Assembly: GCA_003991915.1 (NCBI GenBank)
Contig: RQTK01000148.1
Coordinates: forward strand, 257,047 to 321,046
Source of the DNA: Elysia chlorotica
Lineage: Eukaryota; Mollusca; Gastropoda; Plakobranchidae
Direction: 5' to 3'
Length of the DNA: 64,000 nucleotides
This document shows positions 59,161-64,000 of this stretch, in pieces. Numbering within the stretch: the stretch's first letter is position 1; each line of letters begins with the position of its first letter. Below the pieces are notes generated by a model that saw only the letters and a program-made list of their open reading frames with translations, was not told where the DNA came from and did no database searches. The translations under genes were made by a program, and so were the position numbers.

Positions 59161-60243
59161 AAGATTAATAATAAATTAATATGAATAACATTTAAAATAT
59201 ATTTTAATATTATTCAAACGAAAAAAAACATTGTTTATTGAGAGTGTTTATAGATACATGATTGTTGACTCGCAAACAAAAAAATTCACATCTTCTTTCT
59301 TTGAAAGCTACACATTAATATCTTCCAATACCATGAATAATGACAAAAGTTCTATTATTATTCATTTATGACATCCTTATTCAGGATACAGACACGGTTG
59401 CACGGCCGACAGTTGTTTCAAGGTTGTAATATAACCAGAGATATTACTATTTTACACGCTAATAATTATAACAATGCCCGCATGTCCACAGGTTTACGAC
59501 CCTTGTCACACACATCAAGATCCTACTGAACCAATATGTGTTGGGCTGTTTGGGAGGTATTGCTGGGTATGTTTAGACTAATCACACTGCACAGTAATAT
59601 GATCATAATTATTTGAATCGGTATACAGGTGTAGAAATGAAAAATGCCACAATCAAAGTAAAATACGAAATAGCCACAACCCAGGATGACACACAAACAG
59701 ATACACTCTATCCATAGAAAATTTTTACGGCTCATTCGTGTATTAACTTGATTATTGCAGAAATTTAGTTCTGGAATAATCCTGTAAATAGCAAACATTA
59801 AAATCGCCACATTAAACCACTGTGTAAGATATATTATCTCTAAACTCACCTATTCCACAAAATGCGAACTAATCACTGTCTAATCTTAAGTCCGCACGAA
59901 TAAATAACCCATGGTAATTTTAATAAGTTCAACGCTTTAGAAATCCCTATAGAAGTCTGTGCTGTAACATGAGCGCGAGGTATGTAAGCATATTTTGACC
60001 TCAGTGTTATATCAATGGACAATATAATACCACGTACAATATCTTAAGAAACTAACTGCAAGTTCTAAATAAATCTCGTTTGCCAAGACATAGAAACGCA
60101 TGACATAAATGCACTGGGCAATCTCTGGGCGATAAGTTAGTGCACTATCTCAAGGTCCCTCCTCGCTTGCCAGTACGCATGATTGATTTTAACGATCCCC
60201 AGGAAACTCGATAGTTCAGTGACAACGATTGCAGAATATTTAT

Positions 60244-61418
60244 ATCGTTGTATGCCAACATTGTAAAAATAAACGGCTTAGTTTCACTTTTACAGTCATA
60301 ATATCACTGTCAATGCGACATTTGTTCGAAATGCTGAGGAATTTTTAAAATTGTTCAAATCACAGGCTTTGTCTTTTTTTGTTATTATTAATTTGATTCC
60401 TATGACTGATATACGTTGATTGGAAATTCAAATCAATTACTATAACTTAGAGTAGAACACTGACTGTGCAGTCGTCAATGTCAGATTAGCATGATATAGC
60501 CGAATTATTAATGAATGAGTGTCAATGAATTATACAGTTGTGAAAATTGACAGGTTAAAATATAATTGTTAGAAAAAAGCCAGAAAAGATTTTCCATGCA
60601 CAATTATCAAATCACCGTAAGGAACAGTGTCAACTTTACAAAAAAAACGTTTATTTTATTTTAATGATTGATTTTTATAGTTATTTCGATTATATCAGGA
60701 GAGGTTGAGAATAAAATTAATATTGAATATTATTACTGTATCATTTTGTGTGTGTATTTTAAACCAATATCTTTAAGATGTAAGCAAAAGGCCTACTTTA
60801 CACTGGTATGCCATAGAAACCCCGTCTTGTGCGCATAGTTTTAACTTCTTTCCACTGCTTAGAACAAAGGATTTTGTACTAGAGGACGAAAATGTAGCGA
60901 TTAAAAAATTATATTGTCCTTGGTAACTGCAATGGTTCAGTGACGCCATAGTTGTTTGGCATTGAGTTACCCTCCGTTCTCCCTCCCACACACTCCCCCC
61001 TTTCCCCAAACTTCTCTACCTAAAGCCCAATGCTCAATTTTCATTGAAAAAATTGTTAATATGTACGTTCTTACAAAGTGATAAATGGAGACACATGATT
61101 TCAGCTTCGCATTGAAAGGAATGGAATAATAGCTGGCCATGATAAATAACTGTGAACTCTTCGAACTCTTCGAAGTAATATGGGCATATGCGGGCAGCTA
61201 TGTCTTGGCACAGAAGCAAGTAAGGCTCGTGTTAAAAGGTTTTGTATCAGTTGGCCTGATCGATCAGTTGAATGGCCCGTTCAGGTTCATAAAATTGACA
61301 TTCAACAGGATTGAAAAGAATTTCTTCATAAGTTTTCATAGGGATACATAATAGCGAGAGCCTTGGGGTATGAAGTGTTCTATTGGTTAGGCTGTGTAAG
61401 AAATAATTCACCATCGAT
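60244..61418. other. Intergenic stretch without recognised gene
   Basis: AT-rich. The short open frames show no family motif or splice context. Confidence 0.6.
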
Positions 61419-62353
61419 CCAGCTCAAACCCTATAATTCCACCTATCCACTTCATCTCTCTGTCTACCTCCAATTTCTTTCAGTTCACTATTCAATGTGT
61501 ATGGATATTCTAACAGTATAATACCGACTACTTAATAATGTAGCAGGAACTCTTTATGATACATGTTCTGAGCACCTCATACTGAATGAGATTTCTGTTG
61601 CTATTTTTTAATGGCAATCTCTTTTGTCACGCAAAAGTTATGTTCTTTGAAATGTAATGTGTTGAAAATCTAGTTGTTTACACTTCGACGGTTTTGCGTT
61701 GCTACATTGGCATAAGCTCTAGTAATGATTGTCTATAAAACTACACTCATATGTGCAGATTACATTTATTAGAAAAAAAAAATTTATTACGCACCAGTTA
61801 CCTCAAGCTGATGTTCTTTTCTATTCACTTGTGAAAATTATTGCCTAGTTGTATTTCATCTCACTATAAACCTAATATATTTGGAATAGATATTAATATA
61901 AAAAAAAGGAAACCCGAAATAATAAGATGACATGTCATTCATTACCTAGCTTGGCTTATAGTTTTGTATTACAATAATATTTGGATTTTAGTTAAAAGAA
62001 TGCTGAAATATTGCAACGCCAAATATATTATTTCCGCAGATTTTAAGCAAAATATTACGAGCGTACACAAAACGCTGGCATTTTTCCCTTAAAAACTACC
62101 GGACCCAAACCATGTTTATAAAAAAAATCCCACAAATATGTTTCAGAAACAGCGCCAGGCCTAAATTAATTGTTTCATAATTTTTAACTTAATAAATTAT
62201 ACTGATCAAATTTCTCCTTTCGCTTTGATATTAGAAAATTGAGACAAATACTATGAATTTTCTCTTCGCACTATTCTTTTTTATTTAAACATTGAGCTAA
62301 GATTGTTTTTTAGCCTCTTACCAACGATTCACGGGGCTTCATTAATTAATTAC
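61419..62353. repeat. Dispersed ~0.95 kb repeat, copy 2
   Basis: Direct repeat of 47189-48155, with a ~40-base deletion near its start relative to copy 1. Similarity ends at TTAATTAATTA, exactly where the next element begins. Confidence 0.88.
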
Positions 62354-64000
62354 ACTGGGCAACACAGTCTCAGTTGCATGAGTTTTGATAATTGATTTTT
62401 ATAGATAAAAGTGCCCTGATTTCAAAAATGCCAACCATTTTTTCATATCGGGTCTAGTTATGCAATGCATAAATTTGTAGGTAGAAAGATATAGTGTGAT
62501 TAATTTAAAGGGACAATATCAACAATTTTTAAGGGGAAATAACTCATTTACTATAAATATATGAAACAAAATGCATTTTATTTTCATATATTTGTAAATA
62601 CTGGCTTCTTTTTATTATATAATAATAAACATTAAATAAATACTTAATATTTGTGGGCTTTTAAGTATGTCATGCTTAATATACCTTTTTAAGATTACTT
62701 TGATTTTGAAAGTTTGCAAAACACAAACATTATATCTTTGTAATGTCTTAGCTATATAAATTTCCCTTTGAGAAACCAAAATCAAACTCTCATGCCAATT
62801 TTTTGAAATCCAATATTCTACATAGCCTATACATTTGCACGTTTCCAGGATATTTATTTTAATTTAAAAAATGTCTAGATCCAGTTCAAGAAAGTGTGTA
62901 ACATCTTCAGATTCATTTTGCTATATCTGTGGTATGTTCACTGCCCCTAAGCAAAGGAGGAACATAAGTGATTTTGTGAAGAGGGCATACCTTTCTTACT
63001 TTAAGGTAAAGCTTGGAGATCAGGACAAAGCATGGGCACCACACAAGGTATGTCATTCTTGTGCGGAAAATTTACGTCTATGGACTAAGGGAGCAAAAGA
63101 CAAAATACCATTTAGCATTCCCATGATATGGCGCGAACCACGGGATCATGTGAGGGACTGCTACTTTTGTCTGACCAATGTAGCTGGTTTTACCAGTAAA
63201 TCTCGTCATCGCATTACATATCCTAGTTTAGATTCAGCAATTTGCCCTGTTCCTCATGTGGATGATTCATCGAGGCCTGCATTTATTAAACTAGCCACTC
63301 TTGTTGAATCTGAAAGCGAATGTGACGCTGATGTAGAAGAAGAGTGTCATGACAGGAATACCGACCCAGATTTTGTCGCCTCAGTAGAGGCACATACATT
63401 TTTTAATCAAGCAGATTTCAACGATTTAGTTAGAGACCTTGGTCTTTCAAAGACTCTTTCAGAACTGTTGGCCTCACGGTTGAAAGATAAGAACTTGCTC
63501 ACATCAGAGACAAAAGTTACATATTTTTGACAGAGAGGGAAGGACCTTTTACAATATTTTGGATTGCACATCTGACTTTGTTTACTGTCAAGATATTCGA
63601 GGTTTAGTTACTGCCTTAGGAGCTCCACACTATGATTCAAAAGAATGGCGTCTTTTATTTTTTTTGAAAAGCTCTAAGCGGAGTCTCAAGTGCGTTTTGC
63701 TGCACAATAAAAATATCTTTAGTGCGATACCTGTTGGGCACTCTGTCTCATAAAAGGAGAAGTACGAACACATAAAAAAAGTTTTGGAGCTTCTCAAATA
63801 TGAGGAACATAAGTGGATCATATGTGTTGATCTAAAAATGGTCAACTTCTTGTTGTGTCAGCATTGTGGATACACTAAATTCCCTTGTTTCATTTGTTTG
63901 TGGGACAGCAGAGCAAAAGACAGGCACTTGGTTCAGAAAGATTGGCCAGTTATGACAAGCTTAACTGTAGGAGAGAAGAATGTTATCAATGAACCTCTAG
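62354..64000 (+). mobile_element. Putative mobile element carrying a zinc-binding multicopy gene (open at window edge)
   Basis: The 5' boundary is set by comparison with the repeat copy at 47189-48155, which lacks it. The sequence starts CACTGGGCAACACAG. A ~500-base AT-rich leader precedes the coding region at 62871. The 3' end and any target-site duplication are outside the window. Element status is an inference. Confidence 0.5.
62871..64000 (+). pseudogene. Zinc-binding protein of an uncharacterised multicopy invertebrate family (frameshifted)
   Basis: ORF 62871-63530 (219 codons). Cys pairs CYICG and VCHSC in the first 70 residues suggest a zinc-binding module, then CYFCLTNVAGF, ITYPSLDSAICPVPH and an acidic linker. 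At about 63523-63528 (a T run) a one-base frameshift is needed to continue as DREGRTFYNILDCTSDF, then YDSKEWRLL, SSKRSLKCVLLHN, IPVGHSV. An in-frame TAA at 63751 follows, then KEKYEHIKKV, WIICVDLKMVNFLL, KFPCFICLWDSRAKDRH and GEKNVINEPL to the window end. From memory, similar uncharacterised proteins occur in many copies in aphids, cnidarians and molluscs. Function is unknown. The Asp-Leu-Lys and C..C blocks are compatible with a transposase-like core, but this is unproven. Confidence 0.75.

Larger units (their letters stand above)
58195..60243. repeat. Tandem duplication unit B (TMEM45 5' region)
   Basis: Counterpart of unit A (55613-57640). Exon 1 and its 5' UTR are best conserved. The upstream ~1 kb is clearly homologous, with shared blocks such as CTCGTTTGCCAAGACRTAGA. 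Unit B also carries SINE family 1 insertions and a purine-rich minisatellite. Confidence 0.85.

Noticed and set aside
58807-59184. Lys/Gly/Asp-rich 125-codon frame
   Set aside because: A GGGCAA/GACAAG minisatellite with no sequence complexity.

Overview
This window is animal nuclear DNA, very probably from a lophotrochozoan and most likely a mollusc (a gastropod would fit). It is AT-rich, with many short phased exons in long introns, dense microsatellites, two tRNA-derived SINE families, several 5'-truncated non-LTR retrotransposons, a mariner fragment and one assembly gap (444 N). No bacterial, plastid or CRISPR features are present. The organism is an inference from gene structure and repeat style.

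Region 1 to 20.65 kb is one large minus-strand gene for a single-pass cadherin. I read 23 exons from the ATG at 20619 down to an open cytoplasmic exon at the left window edge. They encode a signal peptide, about seven cadherin (EC) repeats, a membrane-adjacent domain, one transmembrane helix and a tail of more than 360 residues. Splice phases agree at every junction except one in EC7, where a short exon seems to be missing. Two introns hold minisatellites that abut the 3' end of an exon and appear to have grown from the exon/donor boundary. One of these arrays also carries a partial second copy of an EC7 exon whose differences all fall at third codon positions.

Region 20.65 to 51.7 kb is gene-poor. 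It has SINEs, LINE fragments and long microsatellites. At 36.5-40.25 kb there is a nest of retroelements: two copies of a CR1/Jockey-like 3' end (the longer with reverse transcriptase), a mariner DD34D 3' half, and a PHD-plus-endonuclease LINE ORF fused directly to the mariner. One orphan exon-like stretch lies at 42.1-42.3 kb.

Region 51.8 to 60.2 kb holds a TMEM45-like seven-transmembrane gene family. Exon 1 (58.4 kb), exon 3 (52.6 kb) and exon 4 (52.0 kb) are on the minus strand. The only complete exon 2 lies on the plus strand, inside the spacer of a large palindrome (929-base arms, 383-base spacer). All four exons join in perfect phase if exon 2 is flipped. The 5' half of the gene is tandemly duplicated (about 2 kb units), and the second copy of exon 1 is cut off exactly at the palindrome edge.

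Region 60.2 to 64 kb holds the second copy of a ~0.95 kb dispersed repeat (first copy at 47.2-48.2 kb). It is followed immediately by a decayed member of a zinc-binding, multicopy protein family that runs off the right edge. The first repeat copy acts as an empty site and fixes the 5' boundary of this putative element.
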